The notes beneath the pieces are model-generated. The model did not search any database. It saw nothing but the letters and a program-made list of their open reading frames with translations, and was not told the origin of the DNA. The position numbers were made by a program, and so were the translations under genes. A stretch of DNA of 64,000 bases from Desulfobacteraceae bacterium (lineage in GTDB: Bacteria > Desulfobacterota > DSM-4660 > Desulfatiglandales > Desulfatiglandaceae): NCBI GenBank assembly GCA_030613055.1, contig JAUWMR010000015.1, positions 1-64,000 on the forward strand. The letters run 5' to 3'. Below are positions 1 through 8,115 of the stretch, one piece after another (within the stretch, counting starts at the first letter, position 1; every line of letters begins with the position of its first letter).

Positions 1-428
1 CCATCCAGGCTGAAATGCGTACCTCCAAGCAATCCCTCTTCCTCGCAGATCAGAAGCACTTTCGTGAATAACTGATCAATCTCATTGTCTATTGAAGAAA
101 CAAAGGCAGCAATAGTGCTATGGTCCGGCTTTTGACCACACGCAAGGGCCATGAATGTTATATTTTCACAGCATGCCACCTCCAAAGACCGTGATGAGAT
201 CATCCCCCTGGAATAACCAAAAAGAACGATCTTTATTAAAACCTTTGGAGCTATGGCCTTGCGTCCGGTCTCGTCGTTATAATAACGCTCGTCAAAATTG
301 CTTAGATCAAGACGTTTTTCTACAACATGATGTATTGCGTATTCCAATGTGCCGGGGATCAATTGTTCTTCCAGTGACACCGGCACCATCATCAGCTGAT
401 CGTAGTCGTAATGTTTGTATCGCGCCAT
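1..428 (-). CDS. IS1182-like transposase, N-terminal part (cut by window edge)
   Basis: An open frame reads leftward from ATG at 428 to the window edge without a stop, about 142 codons. It begins MARYKHYDYDQLMMVPVSLE and contains LVIKIVLFGY-type and SRSLEVACCENITFMALACG-type segments, then PDHSTIAAF. This is the usual N-terminus (DUF772-like region) of IS1182/IS5-group DDE transposases. A good ribosome site (AGGGAGAT) lies just upstream. The catalytic DDE part would lie outside the window, so it is unknown whether the element is intact. It borders an accessory patch full of small repeats. The family call is from pattern recognition of the N-terminus only. Confidence 0.75.
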   Translation of the reverse strand, partial: MARYKHYDYDQLMMVPVSLEEQLIPGTLEYAIHHVVEKRLDLSNFDERYYNDETGRKAIAPKVLIKIVLFGYSRGMISSRSLEVACCENITFMALACGQKPDHSTIAAFVSSIDNEIDQLFTKVLLICEEEGLLGGTHFSLD

Positions 429-769
429 CTGTATCTCCCTAAAGCAAGTAGTTACTACGACACCAAGTATACAACACATCAGCTATGATTCAACTAATTA
501 AATGTCAATTATGTGCTTTTTCGACAGTCTCAACGGGCCGGGTGAGGAGCTCGTTTCCGGGTCCCGGGCTTTATGCCCGGGGGCAGGGAACGTGTCTGGC
601 TCCAATCGGATGGATGGGCTGCGCTTCGCTGCATGGCTCAGCTCCTCACCCGGCCCGATGGGTTCGACGCGAAGCGTCGGACCCATTCGTCAAGCTCACC
701 TGACGCAATGAAGCGCAGCGTAATGGCGGTCAGGTGAAGCGGTATGTTATCAATTTATTGAAAAATTCA
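429..769. other. Intergenic stretch carrying repeat copy 1
   Basis: No gene is supported here. The right half is repeat copy 1 (534-657) and its hairpin tail. The left part presumably holds the promoter side and terminal repeat of the transposase at 1-428, but no clear IS end could be recognised. Confidence 0.6.
534..657. repeat. MITE-like element, copy 1, with perfect 18-bp terminal inverted repeats
   Basis: The element starts with CGGGCCGGGTGAGGAGCT (534-551) and ends with its exact reverse complement (640-657). Inside are a short palindrome (CCCGGGCTTTATGCCCGGG) and a conserved segment around GGCTCCAATCGGATGGATGG. A second hairpin (GGTTCGACGC...GCGTCGGACC, about 660-685) directly follows and also follows copy 3. 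The same element recurs at 1647, 3013 and 3958. It encodes no transposase, so it looks like a non-autonomous mobile element or a structured interspersed repeat. Confidence 0.85.
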
Positions 770-1402
770 TCATTTCATTGGAGGTTTACCTGCATCAGCC
801 AATTTTTTATTCAGCGCATCTCTTTTTCTCTGCAACTCTGCAGGTTGGGTAAAGTAAAAATCAAAAAGCCCTTCAAGAAGATCTAAAAGCCATTCAGATT
901 CTCCGGGTTCTATATCAACTACCTCACCTGTATTTGTGCTTTTAATAGGATGCGCAGCAAAATTTCCGATTGTTCTGACAGCATCAATTCCATCAGCCAA
1001 ATACGATGGAAGGTTTTTGTTGGATAATACTTCATCTATTTCCTTACTCAGATTCTGATATTTTACCATAGCCTTTTCACGCAAAATATTCTGTAAACAC
1101 CTTCTGCTTAATGCAGCACTGGCCTTGGGGCTATCAAAAATCACTAAACAAGCTTCTTTATAATCTTGTGCAAATTTCTCAGGAACGTCAGATGATAAAG
1201 GGGAACGAGAGATAGCTTTCGGATAAACAAGGAATGTGTTTTTTATATTATTATTCGGATGAAGATGCGCCAAATGTATTATGAATTTATTGCAACTTGG
1301 GCACTTCTGCCATATGAAACCCCAATTTGTGTCAGTGTCACTGCCGATATTATGCCGATTTTGTTGAGGATGATATGAATTCAAACAGTGTGGGCATTTC
1401 AT
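770..1402 (-). CDS. DUF4145 domain-containing protein
   Basis: A 210-residue protein with an N-terminal zinc-ribbon-like part (CPHC near residue 3 and CPSC near residue 34) and a helical domain. That domain carries the DUF4145 hallmarks SPKASAALSRRCLQ (about 91-104) and DAVRTIGNFAAHP (about 140-152). DUF4145 proteins are often linked to defence or restriction islands, but their activity is not established. The ATG is preceded by CAGGAG. It lies between two copies of the MITE-like element, next to other accessory genes, so it is probably part of a mobile patch. Function unknown. Confidence 0.8.
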   Translation of the reverse strand: MKCPHCLNSYHPQQNRHNIGSDTDTNWGFIWQKCPSCNKFIIHLAHLHPNNNIKNTFLVYPKAISRSPLSSDVPEKFAQDYKEACLVIFDSPKASAALSRRCLQNILREKAMVKYQNLSKEIDEVLSNKNLPSYLADGIDAVRTIGNFAAHPIKSTNTGEVVDIEPGESEWLLDLLEGLFDFYFTQPAELQRKRDALNKKLADAGKPPMK

Positions 1403-1795
1403 ATTTATTTCTCCTGTTTGCTAACGAGCATGTCGAAAAACCCAAAAAATTACACTTGGGTCGCCCTTTTTCATATTTAACAATTTCCGCGATTACATGG
1501 TAACACTATGTCTAAACCGCACAAGGAAGCCGACAATCCACGTTCTGAGCATTTGCCATCGCTCATAGTGCTTCTTTGATATTTCAACGTGTACGGCCTT
1601 GAAAAAGTCAGCTCCGTTGACATTTTGACTTTTTCGACAGGCTCAACGGGCCGGGTGAGGAGCTCGTTTCCGGGTCCCGGGCTTTATGCCCGGGGGCAGG
1701 GAACGTGTCTGGCTCCAATCGGATGGATGGGCTGCGCTTCGCTGCATATCTCAACTCCTCACCCGGGTGAAACAAAATGTTAACGGAAGCTTCCA
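1403..1795. other. Intergenic stretch carrying repeat copy 2
   Basis: No gene is supported. The stretch contains repeat copy 2 (1647-1766). The bases just before copies 1 and 2 are also alike (TTTTTCGACAGnCTCAA), so the duplicated unit extends slightly beyond the terminal inverted repeat. Confidence 0.6.
1647..1766. repeat. MITE-like element, copy 2, right end degraded
   Basis: It has the same left terminal repeat and interior as copy 1. The right terminal repeat is truncated and mutated (ACTCCTCACCCGG, then unrelated sequence) just before the stop codon of the gene at 1796-2293. Loss of one end suggests an old copy that can no longer move. Confidence 0.8.
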
Positions 1796-2293
1796 TTATG
1801 CCCAATTCCAAGAGCTTCCCGAAAAGGCCATATGAATATGTCTTATATTCTGATCATCCTCATATTTCTTTATGTATTTTTCACCCATTTTCCAATCATC
1901 AACTGCTCGGTTGGTATTACCACGATATACTTTGTCATAGTGTTTTAAACTCAACACAAAAAGGTCTGCAAACTCAGACGATTCAATGTAAATGGCTATC
2001 CAGGGATCACTTGCAAAAGCTTTGCAAGCATTAAAAACCTTTTTCCTATCATTTTTCCCTTTCTGATATGAAAATATATTTACTGAAGAAGTCTCAGTTC
2101 CCTTTACGCGTGTTCTGGATTTCACAGATATACCAAGTCTTTGATCTGTATTTGGATTGTAGGCAACAACATCGATTCCTGTATGGTCAACAATTGTAAC
2201 CTCAAATCCTGACCTAGAAAGCCAATTGCATAAAAGGGCCTCCCCAAAATCACCAATGATCTTTTGATGGCGTGTGCTTTTGATTATTTTCAT
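1796..2293 (-). CDS. Possible PD-(D/E)XK nuclease-like protein
   Basis: A 165-residue protein. Its N-terminus (GDFGEALLCNWLSRSGFEV, then TGIDVVAYN and LGISVKSRTR) resembles the restriction-endonuclease-like fold of Hjc/YraN/DUF4365-type proteins. Candidate active-site residues are E18, D41 and K58. The residue usually Glu or Gln two before the Lys is Ser here (SVK), so the site may be altered. No partner methylase or helicase is nearby. The assignment rests on a short motif pattern. An inactive or differently acting relative is possible. Confidence 0.5.
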   Translation of the reverse strand: MKIIKSTRHQKIIGDFGEALLCNWLSRSGFEVTIVDHTGIDVVAYNPNTDQRLGISVKSRTRVKGTETSSVNIFSYQKGKNDRKKVFNACKAFASDPWIAIYIESSEFADLFVLSLKHYDKVYRGNTNRAVDDWKMGEKYIKKYEDDQNIRHIHMAFSGSSWNWA

Positions 2294-2367
2294 ATCTTAA
2301 TCCACTAACGCCAATCAGCCACGCGCTGTGTTTGCGTCGGTTGAATTGGCAAAGTTAAAGCATGATT

Positions 2368-2997
2368 TCACTCCTCAAAAGCCAATAAAATATTATCTAT
2401 TGCTCTTGGGGTTAAATGAGTGTCGTATTTTTCTTTTATTTCATCTCTGAGTATTATGCACCTGAAACAAAACTTGGTGTATTCCATGTCTATATTGGGT
2501 TTATTGCTAAGTTTGATCCTAACGGGAGGAACTAATTTTCTTATTGATCCTATTGCCCTGGAATCAAATATAAAAAAGAGGGTCGGTTTGTGAAAATGCA
2601 GATATTTTGAAGCTAATGATCTTTTCTCCAAACCTGTCATTTCTTTTAATAAATTTATCAAATTGCCATGGACCGTTGCTATCTGCACTATGTTATCGAG
2701 TGTGGGAAATCTAAATTTGCCTAAATCTTCAATCCACTGGTCAATTCCAGAGCTCAGTATAGTCGGCCCAACAACCTCACTATAAAAAGCATCGTTATAT
2801 TCTTTTGCTTTCTTTCTTCTTTCAATTGCTGCGGCATATGCTCTGCCTATAAGCCATATTTTTGCTACAATTTGATCAATATCTATGTGGTTGGGATAAT
2901 TGTAACATAAATCATATAGGATTTTATTTCCGAAATCCCAGTTTGATTTCTGTTGAGCCTTTTTGATATGATTTTTGGTAATTTTTTTGTAGTTCAT
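2368..2997 (-). CDS. Hypothetical protein in accessory patch
   Basis: A soluble-looking 209-residue protein, basic at the N-terminus (MNYKKITKNHIKKAQQKS). It has a segment KRSLASKYLHFHKPTLFFIF followed by DSRAIGSIRK, and ends near LTPRAIDNILLAFEE. No family was recognised with confidence. There is no signal peptide or membrane segment. Its AT-rich base composition differs from the catabolic genes downstream, and it sits directly beside MITE copy 3, so it is likely acquired. The ATG at 2997 is 15 bp from the repeat-bearing spacer. Confidence 0.55.
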   Translation of the reverse strand: MNYKKITKNHIKKAQQKSNWDFGNKILYDLCYNYPNHIDIDQIVAKIWLIGRAYAAAIERRKKAKEYNDAFYSEVVGPTILSSGIDQWIEDLGKFRFPTLDNIVQIATVHGNLINLLKEMTGLEKRSLASKYLHFHKPTLFFIFDSRAIGSIRKLVPPVRIKLSNKPNIDMEYTKFCFRCIILRDEIKEKYDTHLTPRAIDNILLAFEE

Positions 2998-3012
2998 AGT
3001 GTTGTGCTTTAA

Positions 3013-3155
3013 CGGGCCGGGTGAGGAGCTCGTTTCCGGGTCCCGGGTTTACCCGCCTCCGGCGGGCTTTATGCCCGGGGGCCGCGAACGTGTCTGGATC
3101 CAATCGGATGGATAGGCCGCGCTTCGCTGCATAGCTTAGCTCCTCACCCGGCCCG
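3013..3155. repeat. MITE-like element, copy 3, long form
   Basis: Both 18-bp terminal inverted repeats are intact (3013-3030 and 3138-3155). It is about 19 bp longer than copy 1 because of an extra segment, TTACCCGCCTCCGGCGG, that forms its own small hairpin. It is followed by the same GGTGCGAGGCGAAGCGTCGGACC tail as copy 1. It lies between the unknown gene at 2368-2997 and the VapC gene. Confidence 0.85.
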
Positions 3156-3273
3156 ATGGGTGCGAGGCGAAGCGTCGGACCCATCGCCCACATAAGGAGC
3201 AGTCGGAACAATGCTAAAGCAGAGTGGCAGAGTAAAGAGCTTGAAAAAGCCGCACACAATAGCCTGTCCCGCT

Positions 3274-3669
3274 TCATGCGCTTGTTGGGCCAACCTTTGT
3301 TTTGGGAAAAAACTTAACACCAGGTAAATCTTCAAAGTCTGAATCTTGTGTCCAGATTAAGCATTCATAAGATTGTGCCGTAGATAAAATAATACTGTCA
3401 GCCATAGGAAGGCTATACTGCAAGCTTAGCCTCGAAGCATTCATTGCGATACTTGTAGTAAGATCAATAATCGTACCTTTTTGCATCGCAGCTACGGCCT
3501 GAAGGGCTTCAGTTTCGCCTGATTCGCGTAACACCACTTTGAATACTTCATATATTGTATTCACAGGTACAATTAACGATGATGATTCTTGAAGAGGAGT
3601 GGCAAATTGTTCCGAATTTGGCCCTCCTGAAAAATATTCAAGCCATCCCGAAGAATCAACAATATTCAT
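3274..3669 (-). CDS. VapC-type PIN-domain toxin
   Basis: A 131-residue PIN-domain ribonuclease. The acidic residues expected at the metal site are present: D5 (NIVDSSGW), E41 (NTIYEVFK), D91 (MADSIIL) and D109/D111 (WTQDSDF). VapC toxins cleave RNA, usually initiator tRNA or rRNA, and are neutralised by the cognate antitoxin. The start codon overlaps the stop of the upstream antitoxin by 4 bp (ATGA), the normal arrangement for translational coupling. Which RNA it cuts cannot be told from sequence. Confidence 0.88.
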   Translation of the reverse strand: MNIVDSSGWLEYFSGGPNSEQFATPLQESSSLIVPVNTIYEVFKVVLRESGETEALQAVAAMQKGTIIDLTTSIAMNASRLSLQYSLPMADSIILSTAQSYECLIWTQDSDFEDLPGVKFFPKTKVGPTSA

Positions 3670-3872
3670 AATCTGTCACCCTCACGTACAAACTCCGTAT
3701 TAATTCCTTTAAGGAATCCTTTTAGTTCGGATATGTCTCTATCAGGTATTAGCTCTATTCGCCCGTTATACTCCATGACCTTCATTTTTTGGCCAGGGCG
3801 AAGATGCAAAATATCCCTTATATTTTTTGGGATAACAACTTGATATTTGGGCGAAACTGTAACGGTATGCAT
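3666..3872 (-). CDS. AbrB/MazE-family antitoxin (VapB partner)
   Basis: A 68-residue protein beginning MHTVTVSPKYQVVIPKNIRD, the swapped-hairpin AbrB/SpoVT DNA-binding fold. It is followed by a short acidic or amphipathic tail that would wrap the toxin. It binds the operon promoter, represses it together with the toxin and is normally proteolytically unstable. It directly precedes and overlaps the PIN-domain gene. Upstream of the start (3873-3935) lies an AT-rich stretch where the self-regulated promoter would be expected. Confidence 0.88.
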   Translation of the reverse strand: MHTVTVSPKYQVVIPKNIRDILHLRPGQKMKVMEYNGRIELIPDRDISELKGFLKGINTEFVREGDRL

Positions 3873-4387
3873 GATGTCCCCCTTATCGATAGCGTTTAGG
3901 TATTACAATACCATCATCGTTACCGATTTGTCAATCATTGGGGCAACTCGGGGAAAATGGGCCGGGTGAGGATCTCGTTTCCAGGTCCCGAGTTTACACG
4001 CCTAAGGCAGGCTTTATGCCCGGGGCCCGGGAACGTGTCTGGCTCCAATCGGATGGATGGGCAGCGCTTCGCTGTATACCTTAGCTCCTCACCCGGCCCG
4101 ATGGTTTCGACTCGAAGTAAAATAAGGGGTCTGATTCTCCTATAACAAGTCGCTTTCCAATTTCCCCTAATTTCATTCCGCTGTACCGCTGACACATATG
4201 CAATTTCACCTTTTGTGCCGGTTCTTCGTCAGATTGTGGAGCCCTACGGGCAAGCCCGTGGCACCACTTAGTTTCGCCGATTCGCTTCGCGAACCCGGGA
4301 CTTAGTGATACGACATCCCGACCGTAATCCCGACCACAAAAGGGTGGGACTAAAGCCGTGGCTTTCTGCGGGAAGGGTAAAACTGAA
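3873..4387. other. Intergenic stretch carrying repeat copy 4
   Basis: It holds the vapBC promoter side and repeat copy 4 (3958-4100). The rest contains small hairpin-prone segments (for example GGGCAAGCCC at 4248-4257 and TTCGCTTCGCGAA near 4270) but no supportable gene. Confidence 0.5.
3958..4100. repeat. MITE-like element, copy 4, long form, diverged
   Basis: The right terminal repeat is perfect (4083-4100). The left one has two changes (TGGGCCGGGTGAGGATCT). The interior carries the long-form insertion also present in copy 3, with point differences. The greater divergence suggests an older insertion. Confidence 0.8.
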
Positions 4388-5641
4388 TCAACGGGAATCG
4401 GTGTTCAATTGTATCGGTTTGAGGATTAAGGAGAGGGTGACCCCGCTAAGGGAAAGCAGCAGGCCAGCCCAGAAAGCAGGCTGGTAACTGCCTGACAAGT
4501 CAAACACATACCCGGTAAAATAGGACCCCACTGTCGCGGCTCCGGATTCCACAAAAGAGAGGGTCCCGACGACCGTTCCCAGGGCAACGGATCCGAAGGT
4601 CTCGGATGTAATGGAGAACCGGAGCACGGCCTGGGCCCCCCAGGCCCATCCGAAGACTGCGGCAAAGATATAGAGCCCCAAGAGGCTTCTGGTGACCAAT
4701 CCCCAGGACATGATCAGGGCCATGGCGCTGAAACTCACGGCAAAAGCAGTACGGTTCCCGGTCCGATCCGCGACCATTCCCATACTGATGCGGCCGACCA
4801 TGCTGGCGATGGCGGTCATGGCCAGGACATTGGCACCATCGGCCAGAGAAAACCCCGTATCCTGAACCAGGGCCGTTAAGTGCGGCCTGAATGTCGTTCT
4901 GCAGAAACCGAAACTGCCATACAGCCCGGCGATAATCCAGAATTGCCGGGTCCGAACGGCTTCAAAAAAACCAATTTGGGGGGACAAGGCTGCTTTTGCC
5001 CCTCCACCCGCCGGATGCTGCTCCATAAGGATACCATCCGGGAATTGCCCCATATCCTTTGGGTCACGCCTCAGAAAGATACCGGCAAGAATAATTCCCG
5101 CCAGGCCGATAATTCCCATAACCTGATAAGCGGGGCGCCATCCGTAACGAAGGATCAGATAGGCGCAAAGCGGGGGGAAGACGAGGCCGCCGATACTGAT
5201 TCCGGTCTGGGCAATTCCGATCATGAATCCGCGCTGTTTCACGAACCACCGTGATACCGTGGTCATGACCGGGACGGAAAGGGTGCTTGCCCCGATGCCC
5301 CCGATCAGGCCGTATGCGGCCAGGAATTGCCAGAGGGATTGGATTTGTGAGAGGACCAGGTAGCTGATCCCCAGGAAGGATCCGAACAGGGTCAACACCA
5401 GCCTAGGGCCGAGCCGATCCGTGAGCCACCCCATGGTAATGCCGGATAGCGCCATCGTTATAAAGGACAGGGAACAGGCGATCGAGGCATCCGCCCGATT
5501 CCAGCCGAATTCCACGATCAGGGGCTTCAGAAAAACAGCAAAACAGGCTGTAAAGGTGCCGAAGCCGACCAGCCAGACCATGAAACCGGCGGCCGTAATT
5601 ACATAACCGTAAAAATATGGTGAGGAGTCAGGCCTTGTCAT
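4388..5641 (-). CDS. MFS transporter, monocarboxylate/oxalate-formate antiporter-like
   Basis: A 417-residue inner-membrane protein with about 12 hydrophobic segments. It opens SSPYFYGYVITAAGFMVWL and has GWLTDRLGPR between helices 2 and 3 (MFS loop signature) and SRWFVKQRGFMIGIAQTGISIGG in the middle. This layout is typical of the MCT/OxlT branch of MFS, which moves small organic acids. It lies 429 bp downstream of the ferredoxin gene on the same strand, so it may serve the same catabolic cluster, possibly with its own promoter. A 12-bp perfect palindrome sits 77 bp upstream. The substrate is unknown. Confidence 0.8.
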   Translation of the reverse strand: MTRPDSSPYFYGYVITAAGFMVWLVGFGTFTACFAVFLKPLIVEFGWNRADASIACSLSFITMALSGITMGWLTDRLGPRLVLTLFGSFLGISYLVLSQIQSLWQFLAAYGLIGGIGASTLSVPVMTTVSRWFVKQRGFMIGIAQTGISIGGLVFPPLCAYLILRYGWRPAYQVMGIIGLAGIILAGIFLRRDPKDMGQFPDGILMEQHPAGGGAKAALSPQIGFFEAVRTRQFWIIAGLYGSFGFCRTTFRPHLTALVQDTGFSLADGANVLAMTAIASMVGRISMGMVADRTGNRTAFAVSFSAMALIMSWGLVTRSLLGLYIFAAVFGWAWGAQAVLRFSITSETFGSVALGTVVGTLSFVESGAATVGSYFTGYVFDLSGSYQPAFWAGLLLSLSGVTLSLILKPIQLNTDSR

Positions 5642-6070
5642 GATGCGGCTTTTTTCCGTTTTTTCTCTTCATTATTGCTAAAACCACTCCAGATCCGGAC
5701 TTGTCCGCCTATATTTGTGTCATATGACATGTTGTGTTAAAAGTTTTATGGGCTTCATTCCCATAAAAAGCGACTTCTTATCACTGATTTACCTGTAGCG
5801 GGCATCCTGTCTGCTCGGCGGCGGCAATCAAGACTATGGAGAACACTGTCGGGGGGCGGATTGTCGAGAACGCGGCAGAGGTTGGGCGCTACGCCCTTGA
5901 TATCCTGATTGATCTGTTGAAAAATACAAAGACTTAAACAACTGCCCTGTTCCGGACGCCACGGCGATTAGGTGAGATTGGATTTTTGTGATCCATTCCG
6001 GACCGGGTCCAGGGCACCGACGGGATTTCTCGAACCCGGTGCGGGAGGCCTGTAACAGGTCTTCAGCGAA
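5642..6070. other. Intergenic stretch between ferredoxin and MFS genes
   Basis: It contains the palindrome at 5718-5729. On the plus strand a short open segment (about 5835-5937) reads ENAAEVGRYALDILIDLL before a stop. That looks like the tail of a lost gene, but its family could not be named. Nothing else is supported. Confidence 0.4.
5718..5729. promoter_or_regulatory. Perfect 12-bp palindrome upstream of the MFS gene (possible operator)
   Basis: TGTCATATGACA is a perfect palindrome in the promoter-side region of the MFS gene. TGTC/GACA half-sites also occur in the palindrome upstream of the GntR gene (15343-15357), but with different spacing. A regulator site is plausible but not demonstrated. 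Confidence 0.35.
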
Positions 6071-6295
6071 CTACCCTTCCGCGGCTTTGTAAAGGATCAT
6101 CTGGGGAAGGGGTATCCTGACCTTCAGGGCGTCTTCCGGACAATCGTATTCGCAGCAGCTAAAGTGCGCGCAGAACTCGGGATAGGTAACAACGGGAACC
6201 TTCCCCTTTTCCGATCCGAAGAACACATCCTCGGTACAAATATCAACACAAATGCCGCAGCCCGTACATTTATCCGGGTCAATAGTCGGTGGCAT
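6071..6295 (-). CDS. 4Fe-4S ferredoxin subunit, AprB-like
   Basis: A 74-residue protein. DKCTGCGICVDIC carries a complete CxxCxxCxxxC cluster motif. CAHFSCCEYDCPEDA carries the second cluster set with a non-standard spacing, as in the beta subunit of adenylylsulfate reductase. It is expected to hold two [4Fe-4S] clusters and pass electrons to or from the flavoprotein encoded immediately upstream (31-bp gap). AAAGGAG precedes the ATG. It lacks the longer C-terminal tail of true AprB, so it is probably the small subunit of an AprA-like oxidoreductase rather than of sulfate reduction itself. Confidence 0.82.
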   Translation of the reverse strand: MPPTIDPDKCTGCGICVDICTEDVFFGSEKGKVPVVTYPEFCAHFSCCEYDCPEDALKVRIPLPQMILYKAAEG

Positions 6296-6326
6296 GATTC
6301 AACTCCTTTCTTCGGTATAAATCTGT

Positions 6327-7979
6327 TTATTCCGCTTCCTTGAATTCCATTACCAGATCGCCGTTTTCCTTTTTCATGAATAGCCCCTTTCCATCCAGCA
6401 GGGGATCGGTGAGCGGGTAATCGGATCGCCTGTGAAGCCCCCTGGTCTCCTTGCGTTCATTTGCCGCGATCATCACCATTTCACCGATGTCGAAGAGATT
6501 CAGGGTTTCAAGGCAGCGGGTCAGCTCCCACGGGTTCCTGGCAATCAGGGTGTTGTTGACTTTTTCTCTCAATCTTCCGAGGTATTCCAGGCCCGCGGAG
6601 AGCAGGGTTTCGGAGCGAAGGGCTCCGGCATAGTCGGCCATGATCTGCTGAAGGGCAATACCCGCCTCCTTCCAGTCAGGGCCGTTAGGCCGGCTTCTGA
6701 GTTGTTGAAACATTTCTTTCTTTTTATCAATGTCCGCTCTGACATTTTCAATATCGGTTCCGGGGGCTTCCCTGGCAAATCGGGCAGCGCTGTCTCCGGC
6801 TATCCAGCCGTAGGTGGCGGCCGGACCGATCCCGCCCATGGATTCGTCGCCCACGGAATAGAGCCCCTTGAGGGATGTTTCGGCCTTTTCGTTGATCCAG
6901 ATCTTACCCTCCGGAAGCATATGGTAGACGCCGAACTCGACGGGATGTTTTCGAATATCAATCCCCTCATCCCTCAGGTTGTCCAGCAGGGATGAATTGC
7001 CTTCGTGCACCAGCCATTCCATCATGTAATCGTAATCTCCCTCGGAAATCCCCCGGCAGTCCATATAAACCGGGCCCCGTCCGGATTTCATGACCTCTTC
7101 CAGAAAAACCCCTCTCACCTCCGGGGTCATGTCTCCGTATTTTCTGTTGGGTTTGTTTACGTAAGGCCCTATCGGCTTGCCCTGGGCGTCCGTGAGGACA
7201 CCGATCCAGGTGGCCTGGCCGTAGCGGCTGTAATAGCGGGGGCCCACGTGGCGCCTCGGCATCTCAGGGCCTACGATGGTCCCTCCGGCCCGGAATGTCA
7301 TGGCCCTGCCGTCGCCGGTGAGCGTGAGGCCCCCGGCCAGGCTTGGCTGCCAGCCCGAAACCGGAGGCGGATACAGACGATCCACAAACCCGGTTCCCAT
7401 GATCGTGGTCTTGGATTCAAACACCATGAGCTTGTCTTCCCTGGTATGAATGCCCACGGCCCCGATCACATTGCCCTTATCGCGAAGCAAGTCGAATATC
7501 ATGATACGGTTCATGATTTCGGCACCCTTTTCCCGGGCCTTTTCCGAAAGGACTTTTTTTTGCTTCAATCCGCCGTACTTGAGGTGGGTCAGGACATGTC
7601 CGGGAAACGAATGGCCCGAAAATTCCCACTTGCCGTGGTATTTCATGGGAATGCCCCACTCATCCCACAATTTAACGATATCGAAGGATTTTTCCAGGAA
7701 GGTCCTCAAGACCTCCGTGGCGGTGCCGGCCTGCATCAGCTTCAATTTGGGGCCCTTCAGGCACTCCCTCATGAATGCATCCATGTCGGAGCCGTGGACC
7801 TCGGGAATATAACACCAGAAGTGATCGTTCCCGGCCCGGCCCCGTCCGCTGTGAACCACATTCCCCTTCTCGGCCACAACGACCTTTGCCCCGTCTTCGG
7901 CCGCCCGGATTGCAGCCATGAGTCCGGCAATGCCCCCTCCGATGCATAAAACATCCGTTTTAATGATTTCTTCTTTCAT
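6327..7979 (-). CDS. FAD-dependent oxidoreductase, AprA/fumarate reductase-like flavoprotein subunit
   Basis: A 550-residue flavoprotein. The N-terminal Rossmann motif is VLCIGGGIAGLMAA (about 10-23), followed by AEKGNVVHSGRGRAGND, the FAD-binding segment typical of the succinate dehydrogenase/AprA superfamily. Near the C-terminus is GLYSVGDESMGGIGPAATYGWIAGDSAA, the second FAD contact. It has no signal peptide and is probably cytoplasmic. With the adjacent AprB-like ferredoxin it should form a two-subunit oxidoreductase. True AprA is longer (over 600 residues), so this is a paralogue whose substrate is likely the compound handled by this cluster (perhaps a dehydrogenation or double-bond reduction). 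AGGAG precedes the ATG. Confidence 0.82.
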   Translation of the reverse strand: MKEEIIKTDVLCIGGGIAGLMAAIRAAEDGAKVVVAEKGNVVHSGRGRAGNDHFWCYIPEVHGSDMDAFMRECLKGPKLKLMQAGTATEVLRTFLEKSFDIVKLWDEWGIPMKYHGKWEFSGHSFPGHVLTHLKYGGLKQKKVLSEKAREKGAEIMNRIMIFDLLRDKGNVIGAVGIHTREDKLMVFESKTTIMGTGFVDRLYPPPVSGWQPSLAGGLTLTGDGRAMTFRAGGTIVGPEMPRRHVGPRYYSRYGQATWIGVLTDAQGKPIGPYVNKPNRKYGDMTPEVRGVFLEEVMKSGRGPVYMDCRGISEGDYDYMMEWLVHEGNSSLLDNLRDEGIDIRKHPVEFGVYHMLPEGKIWINEKAETSLKGLYSVGDESMGGIGPAATYGWIAGDSAARFAREAPGTDIENVRADIDKKKEMFQQLRSRPNGPDWKEAGIALQQIMADYAGALRSETLLSAGLEYLGRLREKVNNTLIARNPWELTRCLETLNLFDIGEMVMIAANERKETRGLHRRSDYPLTDPLLDGKGLFMKKENGDLVMEFKEAE

Positions 7980-8115
7980 ATCTTACTCCTGATATACGTA
8001 TTTATAGTGCAAAATGAATCTTGTTTCTTTTGTATCCGCATGACGACCCTTTCCCGTCCTGCTTTTAAGGGGGAGAAGGACGCATCCTTTTGTTCGTACG
8101 GTTTGAGATCCTTGT

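Noticed and set aside
498-711. Overlapping ORFs across repeat copy 1 on both strands
   Set aside because: They are produced by the GC-rich inverted repeat itself. Similar ORFs recur in the other copies with the same residues and have no ribosome site or domain.
2924-3335. Minus-strand ORFs of 117 and 63 codons spanning repeat copy 3
   Set aside because: They run through the repeat and into the VapC and unknown genes out of frame. Reading matches repeat-derived peptides seen at other copies.
5835-5937. Short plus-strand reading ENAAEVGRYALDILIDLL before a stop
   Set aside because: It looks like a gene tail but no start, family or upstream part could be identified, so it is only mentioned under the intergenic entry.
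7005-7949. Plus-strand ORF of 314 codons opposite the flavoprotein gene
   Set aside because: It is a long antisense shadow caused by codon bias. The opposite strand encodes a clear full-length FAD protein with all motifs.
6071-7979. The AprA/AprB-like pair as true adenylylsulfate reductase
   Set aside because: The flavoprotein is about 100 residues shorter than AprA and the ferredoxin lacks the AprB tail. The gene order is opposite to the usual aprBA, and no sat or qmo genes are adjacent.
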